Assembly: GCA_963668535.1 (NCBI GenBank)
Contig: OY764867.1
Location: 2,604,001 to 2,668,000 of the forward strand
Direction of reading: 5' to 3'
Length of the DNA stretch: 64,000 nt
DNA from: F22 sp963668535
Lineage (GTDB): Bacteria > Bacteroidota > Bacteroidia > Bacteroidales > Bacteroidaceae
In this document: in pieces, positions 25,942 through 34,698 of the stretch
How the letters are laid out: the number at the start of each line of letters is the position of its first letter
Position numbering within the stretch: position 1 is the stretch's first letter
The notes under the pieces: model-generated
What the model saw: only the letters and a program-made list of their open reading frames with translations
The model's database searches: none
What the model was told of the DNA's origin: nothing
Position numbers and translations under genes: made by a program

Positions 25942-27378
25942 CTAATCTTTTTGTACTAACTTTTTTCCTTGAGTCTTGTTCTTTATCAGTAATGCAATAG
26001 TCATAGATAGGATGCGTAAGTCCAAAAATAGTCCCCAGTTTTCAATATACCATACGTCATGTTGCACTAATTTTTCTATATCTACTAGAGAGTGAACTTC
26101 TTCGTGGAATCCGTGTAGTTGTGACCAGCCTGTAACACCAGGCTTGACATAATTTCTAATAAGATAGTGGTCAATCATTTGACTATATTGCTCTGCATTA
26201 TCTATTAAATGGGGTCTAGGACCTATAATACTCATATTTCCCTTTAATACGTTCCAAAATTGAGGAATTACATCAATGTGAGTACGATGTAAGAATCTCT
26301 CCCATTTATTCCTTTTTCTGTATTCATAAGGAAGATGTCCTGGTTCTATATGGTATGTGTCATCCATATGATAGCTTCTAAAAGTATAACAAGTAAAGGG
26401 CTTTTTATTTAGTCCCGTACGTGTTTGTCGTAAGAATATAGACCGTCTATTGCATATAGCCCCGATTCCAACAAATACAAATGCTATTGGAAAGAGAAAA
26501 CACAATGCAAAAATGGCCCCTAGCAAATCAAAACATCGTTTCATAAATTTGTTGAGCTCGTCTGTAAGCGGTTCACTTCGTATACTCAATATGGGTACTT
26601 CGTTGAATGTCTCAAATTTTAGACTGCGGTGTAAAAAGCGAGAAACACATGGAATAACATAAAACTTGATTACATGAGCTTCACAGAAATCCAATAAGGC
26701 CTGTTCTATAGGTTGATACCTTTCTCCTACTTGACAATAAACTCGATGTATATGTATTTTTGTGTTTTCTAGCCATGTGATAGCCGAGGATGAATCGCCA
26801 AGATATTGTAATTCTCCAGGAGCATCAGGTATAGGGCTTGGGGCGAAATATCCCACAGCATGTAGACCTGCATAAGGGTTATTATACGCCAAATCAAAGA
26901 GCTGTTTAATACTATAAGTGTTGCCAACTAAGATAAAGTTGCGCGTATTTCTTCCATTTTTTCTATATAGACTCAGTAACTTACGGGCAGTTGAGCGTAT
27001 AACAATAATTATGAGCAATAATATCGGGAACAGTATCATCATAGGGATAACTAATTGCTCTATTTGAGTTGTGAGCAATACAGCTAAGCCTAGAAACAAT
27101 ACAATGAATGCCGCAAAATGTCCCACTAAGTTGCGAACTAATCTACCTGGATGTCCAAACCGTTTATAGGCGTCATGAGAAGTTTGTACTCGAGCTAGAA
27201 AATAGCTGGTGTTCCAGCATACTAGCACTCGAGTGTACTGATCAATAATTTGACTAATAGTACTGTGATCGTAAAAAACAAAAAAAAGGATAAACGCACT
27301 ATTGAGCACTAAGAAATCTCCAAATGCAACAATATAAGGTAATAAAGGCGAATACCCCTGCTTCAGTGTCATATTCAT
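25942..27378 (-). CDS. polyprenyl-phosphate sugar phosphotransferase (WcaJ/CpsE type)
   Basis: Transfers the first sugar phosphate to undecaprenyl phosphate to begin a capsule or exopolysaccharide repeat. The 478-residue protein has about four N-terminal membrane segments and a CoA-binding-like/Rossmann linker (NFILVGNTYSIKQLFDLAY). The C-terminal bacterial sugar transferase domain begins with a membrane segment near KRCFDLLGAIFALCF and carries FLRQTRTGLNKKPF, RTHIDVIPQFWNVLKGNMS, IIGPRPH and KPGVTGWSQLHG. It is convergent with xseA and 69 bp downstream of a glycosyltransferase gene on the same strand. Confidence 0.9.
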   Translation of the reverse strand: MNMTLKQGYSPLLPYIVAFGDFLVLNSAFILFFVFYDHSTISQIIDQYTRVLVCWNTSYFLARVQTSHDAYKRFGHPGRLVRNLVGHFAAFIVLFLGLAVLLTTQIEQLVIPMMILFPILLLIIIVIRSTARKLLSLYRKNGRNTRNFILVGNTYSIKQLFDLAYNNPYAGLHAVGYFAPSPIPDAPGELQYLGDSSSAITWLENTKIHIHRVYCQVGERYQPIEQALLDFCEAHVIKFYVIPCVSRFLHRSLKFETFNEVPILSIRSEPLTDELNKFMKRCFDLLGAIFALCFLFPIAFVFVGIGAICNRRSIFLRQTRTGLNKKPFTCYTFRSYHMDDTYHIEPGHLPYEYRKRNKWERFLHRTHIDVIPQFWNVLKGNMSIIGPRPHLIDNAEQYSQMIDHYLIRNYVKPGVTGWSQLHGFHEEVHSLVDIEKLVQHDVWYIENWGLFLDLRILSMTIALLIKNKTQGKKLVQKD

Positions 27379-27447
27379 GGGGTTAACATTAAGGTATTAA
27401 CAAGTACAGGTTGTATAGGTTAAGAGGTATTTAGTGTGTGCTTTTAG

Positions 27448-28383
27448 TTATACTTTTTTTCCATTGTATTCACTAGCAATATACACAGGCCGTTTTTTTG
27501 TTTCCTCGAAGATACGACCTAGGTATTCACCAATGATTCCAAGAGACAACAATTGTAATCCTCCTAAGAATAAAATAACAATGATCGTTGTAGGGAAACC
27601 GCTTGTTTGATCTCCAAACATAAGCGTCTTAATTAAGTAAAAGAGCATCATCGCAAAAGTAATGAGAGAAATGATGATTCCCGTAATAGATGCTAAGCGC
27701 AGAGGAGCAATAGAGAAAGTCGTGATACCTTCAATTGCCAAATTAAACAGCCCAAAGAAATTCCACGAAGATTCACCAGCTGCACGGTCTGCGCGATCAA
27801 AGGTAATTTCTTTCTTTTTATAGCCTATCCAACAAAACAACCCTTTGGTATATCTTTCAGATTCTCTTAATTGGCGTAGACTATCTATGCATCGTTTATC
27901 TAGCAACCTGAAATCTCCTACATTTTTAAGGATTTCCACACGAGTCATCTTTTGGAGAATTTCATAAAATGTGAGGGATAATTGTTTACGAAGCCATGAC
28001 TCTTTGCCACGATCATTGCGTTTGGCATACACATCCTCGTATCCTTCTTCCCAAAAGGCAATCATACTGTCAACCAATTCAGGAGGATCTTGCAAGTCAG
28101 CATCCATGATTACGCAGGCATCACCAGTGATGTAGTCAAATCCAGCTAACATGGCTTTTTCTTTGCCAAAATTACGGCTTAGGTTTACATAACATACCCG
28201 TTCATCTTGGACGCGCATACTCTGAATAATGGGGAGCGTGTTGTCGCGGCTGCCATCATTGACAAAAAGAATCTCCCAGTCGTAATTGGGATGACGGTTC
28301 ATTAGTTTGCAAAGTTCAACATATAACTTATCCAAGACTTTTTCTTCGTTGTATGCTGGAATCATCAATGAAATTTTTTTCAT
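27448..28383 (-). CDS. GT2-family glycosyltransferase with two C-terminal TM helices (GtrB/DPM1-like)
   Basis: A 311-residue polyprenyl-phosphate glycosyltransferase of the GtrB, ArnC and dolichol-phosphate-mannose synthase type. The GT-A domain shows LMIPAYNEEKVL (6-17), FVNDGSRDNT (about 40-49), the DxD-type IMDADLQDPPELV and NVGDFRLLDKR. Two C-terminal membrane segments follow (about 230-255 and 265-290), and the tail is GEYLGRIFEETKKRP. Such enzymes make undecaprenyl-phosphate sugars for lipid A or glycan decoration. It has a near-perfect promoter at 28436-28466, so it forms its own unit or leads the following sugar transferase. Confidence 0.92.
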   Translation of the reverse strand: MKKISLMIPAYNEEKVLDKLYVELCKLMNRHPNYDWEILFVNDGSRDNTLPIIQSMRVQDERVCYVNLSRNFGKEKAMLAGFDYITGDACVIMDADLQDPPELVDSMIAFWEEGYEDVYAKRNDRGKESWLRKQLSLTFYEILQKMTRVEILKNVGDFRLLDKRCIDSLRQLRESERYTKGLFCWIGYKKKEITFDRADRAAGESSWNFFGLFNLAIEGITTFSIAPLRLASITGIIISLITFAMMLFYLIKTLMFGDQTSGFPTTIIVILFLGGLQLLSLGIIGEYLGRIFEETKKRPVYIASEYNGKKV

Positions 28384-28435
28384 ATACTGACTGTTAAATG
28401 AATGTTGAGAGATGGCTGATACGCATCAAACACGA

Positions 28436-28466
28436 CAAATATAGCTAGAATAATTGAATAAACAAA
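28436..28466 (-). promoter_or_regulatory. consensus Bacteroidota promoter for the GT2 gene
   Basis: On the minus strand TTTG (28463-28466) and TATATTTG (28436-28443) are separated by exactly 19 bp, the textbook spacing. It lies about 52 bp before the GT2 start codon at 28383. It is back to back with the plus-strand promoter at 28508-28538. Confidence 0.75.
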
Positions 28467-28507
28467 AAACATTTAGTTAAGGGCAGCATTATATATGTCT
28501 TTATTAG

Positions 28508-28538
28508 TTGGTAAGTAGTGGTTAAATCAGTACATTTG
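28508..28538 (+). promoter_or_regulatory. promoter for the pseudouridine synthase gene
   Basis: TTG (28508-28510), a 20-bp spacer and TACATTTG (28531-28538) match the Bacteroidota consensus. The box ends 20 bp before the start codon at 28559, so the leader is short, about 14 nt. Confidence 0.65.
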
Positions 28539-28558
28539 CAGCCTAAAGAAGATATAAC

Positions 28559-29515
28559 ATGAGTAAAGATAGAAGGAGACGTGCACATCAGGGGCGCGAT
28601 ACAAAGAAGCGTAGTCAGCAAGCACAAGGACCTAAACGGTTTAGAGCTGCTGATAAGTTTATGAATTTTCCCGTAAAGCAGGAAATGCCATTGATGCAAT
28701 TCGTTATGGATGTAGCCATGAATGGTATTAGTCGTCAAGTAGCCAAAAGCTATTTGTCGCATCGTCAGGTATATGTCGATAAGCAAGTGGTTACGCAGTG
28801 GGACTTTGTCGTACAGCGTAATCAACTAGTACAAATATCTCGAACAAGAGGTCATCAAGAAATCACCCATCAATCATTTAAAGTAGTTTATGAAGATGCC
28901 TACTTGTTGATCATTGATAAGAAGGCAGGTATTGCGACTAAAACTCCAGCTCATAGTCGTGAAACAAGTGTGTATGATGTCTTGTTGCGCTTGTTACAAC
29001 GTCGTAATAAACAACATAAGCTCTTTACTGTTAATCGTTTAGAACGAGATTGCTCTGGATTTTTGATAATGGCTAAAGACGAAAAGACCAAAGAACATTT
29101 TGTGAAAGATTGGTATGATTTGGTTAGAGAATATCGTTTTGTTGCTGTATTGGATGGTCGTTTAAAGAATGCCAAAGGTCAGGTGAGCTCTTGGTTGGAC
29201 GAAAATCGTGAACCACAAGTCAGCTTTGCTCCACAGCACATGAATTACGAAGATATTACTTGTACCAAGTATACACGTATTAAAGAAGGTACTCATCCAG
29301 AAGATGCCAATCGTCCTATTACATTGGTTGAATTGGATCCTGAGTGGACTATCCGTAATCAGATGCGTTTTCACATGGAACGCCTGATTTGTCCGATTTT
29401 GGAAGAGCCACGTTTACACCTGCATTGCTTTAAACTAGGCTTCTATCATCCAGTGACTAAAGAGTGGATGGAGTATGAAAATTATTATCCACAGATCTTT
29501 AAGCAAATGTTTTAG
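28559..29515 (+). CDS. RluA-family pseudouridine synthase with S4-like N-terminus and altered catalytic motif
   Basis: A 318-residue RNA pseudouridine synthase-like protein. A basic N-terminal tail (1-45) and an S4-type RNA-binding segment (about 50-100, ISRQVAKSYLSHRQVYVDKQ) precede the RluA fold (VVYEDAYLLIIDKKAGI, then the catalytic block and REYRFVAVLDG). The usual HRLD-x-x-TSG block reads NRLERDCSGFLIMAK: the position of the catalytic Asp is Glu (codon GAA) and the preceding His is Asn. It may be inactive, slow, or a separate subfamily acting as an RNA binder. The target RNA is unknown. It is a single-gene unit with a promoter at 28508 and a hairpin terminator at 29567. Confidence 0.85.
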   Translation: MSKDRRRRAHQGRDTKKRSQQAQGPKRFRAADKFMNFPVKQEMPLMQFVMDVAMNGISRQVAKSYLSHRQVYVDKQVVTQWDFVVQRNQLVQISRTRGHQEITHQSFKVVYEDAYLLIIDKKAGIATKTPAHSRETSVYDVLLRLLQRRNKQHKLFTVNRLERDCSGFLIMAKDEKTKEHFVKDWYDLVREYRFVAVLDGRLKNAKGQVSSWLDENREPQVSFAPQHMNYEDITCTKYTRIKEGTHPEDANRPITLVELDPEWTIRNQMRFHMERLICPILEEPRLHLHCFKLGFYHPVTKEWMEYENYYPQIFKQMF

Positions 29516-29566
29516 ATCCTGTTTATATTTCCCTTATGAGGGTAAACTCATACATATAGCATATCT

Positions 29567-29604
29567 CAGCCGTCCTGTCTTATATTGATAAGTCAGGACG
29601 GCTG
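29567..29604 (+). terminator. intrinsic terminator after the pseudouridine synthase gene
   Basis: CAGCCGTCCTG (29567-29577) pairs with CAGGACGGCTG (29594-29604), with an inner CTTAT/ATAAG extension. A T-rich tail follows (TTGGCTTTATTTTG). It separates this gene from cysK. Confidence 0.75.
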
Positions 29605-29649
29605 GTTGGCTTTATTTTGTCTTTCACTGCTTTTTACCATAAACATGGT

Positions 29650-29681
29650 ATTGTGTATTCTGTAAAAAACAACTACTTTTG
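29650..29681 (+). promoter_or_regulatory. promoter of the cysK-mnmA2-luxR unit
   Basis: ATTG (29650-29653) and TACTTTTG (29674-29681) are spaced by 20 bp. The box ends 26 bp before the cysK ATG at 29708. Confidence 0.6.
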
Positions 29682-29707
29682 TCTCTATAAATAAAGAAGA
29701 AAATAAT

Positions 29708-30655
29708 ATGAAAAAGATTTATTCCGATTTAACCCAACTTGTTGGACATACACCACTTGTTGAACTTCCTAGGTACAGTAAACATGTAGGGGTTCGCACT
29801 CCAGTGATTGCCAAAATAGAATCGTTTAATCCAGGCGGTAGCGTCAAAGACCGTATTGGTTTGGCTATGATAGAAGATGCCGAAAAACGTGGTCTTCTTC
29901 ACAGTGACTCTGTGATTGTTGAAGCAACCAGTGGTAATACTGGCATCGGTATCGCATGGGTTGCTGCTGCCAAAGGGTATCGAGTAATTTTAACCATGCC
30001 TGAAACAATGAGTATGGAGCGTCAGAATCTCCTAAAAGCTCTAGGTGTCGACCTATATCTTACACCAGGGAATCTAGGTATGGGTGGTGCTATTGCCAAA
30101 GCTGATGAACTTACACAAACATTGCCCAACGCAATCATGCTTAAACAGTTTGATAATCCAGCCAATCCTGCAACTCATCGTGCTACAACTGCCGAAGAAA
30201 TTTGGGCCGATACAGATGGTGAAGTTGACGTTGTTGTAGCAGGCGTAGGTACAGGAGGAACTCTTACAGGTATCTCACAACGGTTGAAAGAACTCAATCC
30301 AGCTATTGAATGTATTGCCGTAGAGCCATCTCGTTCTCCAGTACTTAGCGGAGGTCAAGCTGGACCTCACATGATTCAAGGTATTGGAGCTGGGTTCCAG
30401 CCTGTTAATTACGATCCGACAAACATTACAAAGGTTGTTCCAGTGAGTGATCAAGATGCGATAAGACATAGTCGTCTTGTTGCTCAACAAGAGGGCCTTT
30501 TGGTGGGGATATCTAGTGGTGCAGCATTGAAAGTGGCGAGTGATTATGCTCAACAACCAGGTAATGAACAGAAACGTATAGTCGTTATATTGCCCGATAC
30601 AGGTGAACGTTATTTGTCAACAGCATTGTATGCTTTTGAAGATTACCCACTATAA
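29708..30655 (+). CDS. cysK: cysteine synthase A (O-acetylserine sulfhydrylase)
   Basis: A PLP-dependent enzyme that makes cysteine from O-acetylserine and sulfide. The PLP lysine is Lys47 in NPGGSVKDR. The substrate loop is EATSGNTGIG, the phosphate-binding glycines are in GVGTGGTLTG, and the C-terminal ISSGAAL motif contacts the PLP ring. At 315 residues it is standard CysK length. It is 10 bp upstream of a second mnmA, so cysteine synthesis and tRNA thiolation, which draws sulfur from cysteine, are co-transcribed; a functional link is inferred. Confidence 0.95.
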   Translation: MKKIYSDLTQLVGHTPLVELPRYSKHVGVRTPVIAKIESFNPGGSVKDRIGLAMIEDAEKRGLLHSDSVIVEATSGNTGIGIAWVAAAKGYRVILTMPETMSMERQNLLKALGVDLYLTPGNLGMGGAIAKADELTQTLPNAIMLKQFDNPANPATHRATTAEEIWADTDGEVDVVVAGVGTGGTLTGISQRLKELNPAIECIAVEPSRSPVLSGGQAGPHMIQGIGAGFQPVNYDPTNITKVVPVSDQDAIRHSRLVAQQEGLLVGISSGAALKVASDYAQQPGNEQKRIVVILPDTGERYLSTALYAFEDYPL

Positions 30656-30665
30656 AATAGAGTAG

Positions 30666-31751
30666 ATGACTTCTACAGCATTATTATTGTCGGGTGGGGT
30701 AGACAGTGCTGTTGCCCTTCACCTGCTCAAAGAACAAGGCATTACTCCTGATTTGTATTATATCAATATTGGTCCAGATCCAGATCAAGGATACAGTTGT
30801 AGCAAAGAAGAAGATACCCAAATTTGCCGTATGTTGGCCAAACGATATGGAGCCAACTTAGAGATAGTTGATTTACATAAAGAGTATTGGGAAAATGTAG
30901 TTGGCTATATTATTACACAAGTCAAACGAGGATTAACCCCTAATCCTGATGTAATGTGCAACAGATTGATTAAGTTCGGGTGTTTCGAGGATGTGGCTGG
31001 TCGCGCTTACGAGTATATTGCTACAGGACATTATGCTTCACGTATCCATTATAATGGTCAAGATTGGTTAGGTGCCGCAAAAGATCCAGTGAAAGATCAA
31101 ACAGACTTTCTTGCACAAATTACTCATACTCAGTTTGCCAAGAGTGTATTTCCCTTGGGACATCTGATGAAGTCAGAAGTACGTACTATTGCTCAAGGAC
31201 TGCATTTGCCTCCAGCTAGTCGTCGTGACAGCCAAGGCATTTGTTTTCTCGGTAATTTACAATACAAAGACTTAGTCAATGACTTTTTAGGTAAACATCC
31301 TGGCAAAATAGTGGATTATACCACAGGAAAAATCCTCGGCACGCACGAAGGACATTGGTTTCACACCATCGGTCAACGTAAAGGTCTTGGTCTTTCAGGA
31401 GGACCATGGTATTGTGTGCAAAAAGATATTGATGCTAATATCGTCTATGTCAGCAAAGGGCGTGAAGAAAGTGTCCATCATTTTGTCCATGAAGTACAAC
31501 TTAATGGATTTCATACGATTGCTGGTAGTCCTTGGGATAAAGAGTGGACAACACAGCGTGTCTTGTATAAGCCGCGTCATACCCCAGATTTTGCTACCGC
31601 TACTTTGTGCAAAAATGATGAACAGTACAAATTATATTTTGATGAAACTCCTGTTGATGGCATAGCTCCAGGCCAATTTGCAGTTATATATACAGATACT
31701 CCATCTGGGCGTATTTGTGTGGGTAGCGGAGAAATGGCTTTGTTACCATAA
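30666..31751 (+). CDS. mnmA: tRNA 2-thiouridylase MnmA paralogue (copy 2)
   Basis: A second MnmA of 361 residues with PP-loop SGGVDS (9-14). The Cys pair is Cys98 in NPDVMCNR and Cys193 in SQGICFLG. KDQTDFLAQ and IGQRKGLGLSGG are also present. Both cysteines needed for thiolation by the E. coli-type mechanism are kept. It differs clearly from copy 1; for example the loop after the first strand carries GYSCSKEED. Bacteroidota often have two or more mnmA genes, and which tRNA each serves is not settled by sequence. It forms an operon with cysK upstream and a LuxR-type gene 18 bp downstream. Confidence 0.93.
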   Translation: MTSTALLLSGGVDSAVALHLLKEQGITPDLYYINIGPDPDQGYSCSKEEDTQICRMLAKRYGANLEIVDLHKEYWENVVGYIITQVKRGLTPNPDVMCNRLIKFGCFEDVAGRAYEYIATGHYASRIHYNGQDWLGAAKDPVKDQTDFLAQITHTQFAKSVFPLGHLMKSEVRTIAQGLHLPPASRRDSQGICFLGNLQYKDLVNDFLGKHPGKIVDYTTGKILGTHEGHWFHTIGQRKGLGLSGGPWYCVQKDIDANIVYVSKGREESVHHFVHEVQLNGFHTIAGSPWDKEWTTQRVLYKPRHTPDFATATLCKNDEQYKLYFDETPVDGIAPGQFAVIYTDTPSGRICVGSGEMALLP

Positions 31752-31769
31752 AAATACCAAAAAACATCT

Positions 31770-32423
31770 ATGAAAACTATTATTTTTGCTGATAATCAAT
31801 ATTTGACTTGCGCAAGTATTGAAGAGTTATTCCTCAAAGTCTCGCGAGAGACCTTTGAGGCTATGCCTCATGTAACTATGAAAAATTCTTTGATAAGAGC
31901 TTTGGAGAAATATCCAGAGGCTATTGTTGTGCTGGATATACCTTTATTTGATTCACTTTCTATAAATCGATTGTCAGTTATTCAAACTAGATTTCCGTTA
32001 GTTACATGGCTTCATTTTTCAAATGATTTTTCTCCTTCACTATTATTAAATCAATGGAGTTTAGCAAGTACATACTTCTTATATAAACAAGCTACTGAAG
32101 ATGTTTGTATCCAAACAATAGAGGCTTTGCTAGCTCATCGCACATGGGATGATCCTGATGTATTGCAAGCTCTAGAAGATGCTCGTAATCGGCGTGATCG
32201 AGGGGAAATAATTGAATTGACAAAAGCAGAAAAAGATATTCTGTTGCATATTGCTCGTGGACTATCGACCAAGGAGATTGCAGATATCCGCTTCACTAGT
32301 GTAATGACTGTACAGACTCAGAAAAAGAACCTTTTCAGAAAACTAGACATTAATAGCAATTATGAAGCCATGCGTTATGCCATTCGCATAGGATTAATGG
32401 ACATGACAGAATTTTATTTGTAA
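31770..32423 (+). CDS. LuxR-family response regulator with degenerate receiver
   Basis: A 217-residue regulator. The N-terminal 120 residues follow a receiver-domain pattern (IIFADNQYL; an Asp in VVLDIP at about 55; a Lys in YFLYKQA near 108), but the acidic pocket and the central region are divergent, so phosphorylation is uncertain. The C-terminal LuxR/GerE helix-turn-helix lies at about 150-210 (LTKAEKDILLHIARGLSTKE and NLFRKLDINSNYEAM). No histidine kinase is adjacent. It lies 18 bp after mnmA2, so it is probably transcribed from the cysK promoter. Confidence 0.8.
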   Translation: MKTIIFADNQYLTCASIEELFLKVSRETFEAMPHVTMKNSLIRALEKYPEAIVVLDIPLFDSLSINRLSVIQTRFPLVTWLHFSNDFSPSLLLNQWSLASTYFLYKQATEDVCIQTIEALLAHRTWDDPDVLQALEDARNRRDRGEIIELTKAEKDILLHIARGLSTKEIADIRFTSVMTVQTQKKNLFRKLDINSNYEAMRYAIRIGLMDMTEFYL

Positions 32424-32461
32424 CTCTTTCTATAAAAAGTCTTTGATTGTGAGATAATTAC

Positions 32462-32469
32462 TATCTTTG
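32462..32469 (+). promoter_or_regulatory. -7 box upstream of the hemolysin III-like gene
   Basis: TATCTTTG matches TAnnTTTG and lies 41 bp before the start codon at 32511. A TTTG at 32442-32445 is upstream, but with a short 16-bp spacer. Confidence 0.4.
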
Positions 32470-32510
32470 TTGCTCACCCATCATTATTTATATAGAAGCA
32501 ATATATCAGC

Positions 32511-33203
32511 ATGGTACAATTGGGAAAAGCCTCTCCAAAACAGGCGAAACAGTATAGTGTTATAGAAGAAAAATTAAGTAGCTGGAGTCATGCCATAGGA
32601 GTTGTCTTAGGGTTGGTGGCCAGTGTTATTTTATTTGATAAAGCATGGACACATTCATCTCCATGGCATCCTTATATTGCTATCCTGGCTGTTTTACTCT
32701 ATGTGGTTGGTATGTTGAGCTCCTATATAGCTTCAACAGTGTACCATGCGTTGCCACCAGGACCAAAGAAAGTCTATTGGCGTCGTTTTGATCATGCTGC
32801 AATCTATGTACATATCGCAGGCACATACGCTCCATTTACTTTAATCGCTTTACGTGAACAAGCCTATTGGGGATATGGCCTTTTTGCCTTCACTTGGTTG
32901 TCCGCTCTTGTAGGAGTTTTGTTCTCTCTTAAGCCACAGAAAACCCATAATTATATAGAAACCATTTGTTATGTTGTGTTGGGGTGTTCTGTGCTTGTAG
33001 CAATGAGAACCCTATGGGATACTTTAGCTATCCATCACCATCTACCAGCTTTTTGGTGGTTGATAGGTGGGGGTATCGCTTATGTTGTTGGGGCAGGTTT
33101 TTACTCTATCCATAAATTACAGTATATGCATGCGGTATTTCATGTATTTGTCTTACTAGGTAGCATTTGTCATATTCTCGGCATTTACACCATTCTCACG
33201 TAA
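32511..33203 (+). CDS. hemolysin III / PAQR-family membrane protein
   Basis: A 230-residue seven-helix membrane protein of the YqfA/hemolysin III (PAQR) family. It contains the conserved early motif EKLSSWSHAIG (23-33), ASTVYHALP, RRFDHAAIYVHIAGTYAPF and the C-terminal HAVFHVFVLLGSICH, which supply the His and Asp residues thought to bind zinc. Its biochemical function in bacteria is unsettled; the haemolysin name is historical. It ends 1 bp before the convergent ferredoxin gene. Confidence 0.9.
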   Translation: MVQLGKASPKQAKQYSVIEEKLSSWSHAIGVVLGLVASVILFDKAWTHSSPWHPYIAILAVLLYVVGMLSSYIASTVYHALPPGPKKVYWRRFDHAAIYVHIAGTYAPFTLIALREQAYWGYGLFAFTWLSALVGVLFSLKPQKTHNYIETICYVVLGCSVLVAMRTLWDTLAIHHHLPAFWWLIGGGIAYVVGAGFYSIHKLQYMHAVFHVFVLLGSICHILGIYTILT

Positions 33204-33204
33204 T

Positions 33205-34056
33205 TTAAATCAGTGAGCGTAAAAATATTTCAGGTTCTTGACGTATTTGGCAAAGATCAAACAATTTCTTACGTACTGGAGTATCCAAAGTACGTGCTCC
33301 TTCAGGACATTGTTTTATGCATGCACAACATTTTATACATGTTGTTGTATCAGCTTCAAATGGACTCTTTATCGCTCCAGAAGGACATATCTCTACACAA
33401 GCCCCACATTCGGTACATAAAGCACGATTCACAGATGGTGCTAGGGGGGCTGATGCAGATGGGGTCTTATATGGTCGATTACCTTTAAATACCGATGCTA
33501 TTGATACAAGTGGAGTTGTAGATAATAATTGTTGTGCTATCCCTTGTGCAAAGCTCTTAATCTTATTCATGTCTTCTTGGTCAGGACGATGAGCAGCAAT
33601 AGGCATGCTTTCATTGCTAAAGCTGTGTTCGGCGATAAACGCACCTCCAGCAATTGGTATGAAATCCAAAGCTTCAAAGAAATCTGATAGTTCTATCAAT
33701 GCATCATCATACGCTCTATTTCCATAGACCACAATAGGTACAACAGGTGTCGGGTTGTCTGCATAATCTTCAATACCTTGTAGATTCAAAGCTTTTAATC
33801 GTTCCATCGCTAATGGGGCGATCCGTCCAGAATAGACAGGGCACGTACATATATAAAGTGTATTAGGAGAGTAAAGTATAGCTACTTCTTCTACATCCTT
33901 AGGTGTTGTCAGAGGAATGTATTCAATAGTCATAGTGGGCTGATCTAGGTGTATTCCCAAACTAGATGTCAATTCTTGGACTATGGCATCAGCAATAGTC
34001 TGTGAGGTACCAGTCGGTGAAAATGTAAGGACACGAATGGTGGTTAGTGTTGTCAT
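33205..34056 (-). CDS. EFR1-type flavodoxin/4Fe-4S ferredoxin fusion
   Basis: A 283-residue electron-transfer protein. The N-terminal two thirds are flavodoxin-like, with the FMN phosphate loop FSPTGTSQTIADAI (12-25) and GNRAYDDAL. The C-terminus carries two 4Fe-4S clusters: CTECGACVEICP and CIKCCACIKQCP. Fusions of this kind occur widely in anaerobes and are presumed to shuttle low-potential electrons. The physiological partner is unknown and no partner oxidoreductase is adjacent. Confidence 0.9.
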   Translation of the reverse strand: MTTLTTIRVLTFSPTGTSQTIADAIVQELTSSLGIHLDQPTMTIEYIPLTTPKDVEEVAILYSPNTLYICTCPVYSGRIAPLAMERLKALNLQGIEDYADNPTPVVPIVVYGNRAYDDALIELSDFFEALDFIPIAGGAFIAEHSFSNESMPIAAHRPDQEDMNKIKSFAQGIAQQLLSTTPLVSIASVFKGNRPYKTPSASAPLAPSVNRALCTECGACVEICPSGAIKSPFEADTTTCIKCCACIKQCPEGARTLDTPVRKKLFDLCQIRQEPEIFLRSLI

Positions 34057-34122
34057 TGTTTTTTCTTTGATGTATATAAATGATTCTAGTTCACAAAGGT
34101 CAGTATAAGGTATACCAACCTT

Positions 34123-34584
34123 TTATTCTATTTCCAGGTCAATCACTCGGTTCGCAGCTATTGCTTGCTTATCCAGATAACTGCCGTATGCCATTCCTAA
34201 TACTAGTCCAACAGGTAGCATAGTTCCCATCAAAGCCATATTATCAGCCATTAAACCAAAACTACAACCAATAGGTAGTCCAAATAGACACATACCTAAA
34301 GGCATCCAATAATTTCTATAGTAGTTCTTCGTAATGATCTGGTGTTTCTCCCGAACAGTCTCCAAAATCTGGTGTATTGTCGAATTAATCGCTTTTACAT
34401 ATCCACCATTTTGAGGAGCTATATTCAATAGAGTATCCAGCTTAGCATTAAGCAGATGAATTGTGTCATCAGGCATCTCTTTCTTATTGAGCTCTTCGAT
34501 AATAGTCGTCAATTTGCTGATTAACTTGTGTACTTTAGGATCCGAATCAGTGCATCTATCATCGGGTAGATTAATAATTTTCAT
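34123..34584 (-). CDS. small membrane protein with two TM helices, unknown function
   Basis: A 153-residue protein of no recognised family. Residues 1-90 are soluble, helical and charged. Two hydrophobic segments follow in a hairpin (WMPLGMCLFGLPIGCSFGLM and TMLPVGLVLGMAYGSYL), with a short acidic tail. The hairpin resembles small glycine-rich two-helix modules. A TTG, 21 bp, TATCTTTG promoter lies upstream at 34619-34650, so it is a single-gene unit. Confidence 0.7.
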   Translation of the reverse strand: MKIINLPDDRCTDSDPKVHKLISKLTTIIEELNKKEMPDDTIHLLNAKLDTLLNIAPQNGGYVKAINSTIHQILETVREKHQIITKNYYRNYWMPLGMCLFGLPIGCSFGLMADNMALMGTMLPVGLVLGMAYGSYLDKQAIAANRVIDLEIE

Positions 34585-34618
34585 ATGGTATATTATGTGT
34601 GAGGGACTTCAATCATGA

Positions 34619-34650
34619 CAAAGATACCATTTTTTTTTATCCTTATGCAA
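34619..34650 (-). promoter_or_regulatory. promoter of the small membrane protein gene
   Basis: On the minus strand TTG (34648-34650) and TATCTTTG (34619-34626) are spaced by 21 bp, slightly long for the Bacteroidota consensus. The box ends about 34 bp before the start codon. Confidence 0.5.
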
Positions 34651-34698
34651 CTTTTTTCAACTTGTATGCCGTCTACAATGTAGTAACCCATAAAAATA

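Noticed and set aside
28445..28825. 126-codon minus-strand ORF upstream of the GT2 gene
   Set aside because: It overlaps the start of the pseudouridine synthase gene on the other strand and both consensus promoters, and has no family resemblance.
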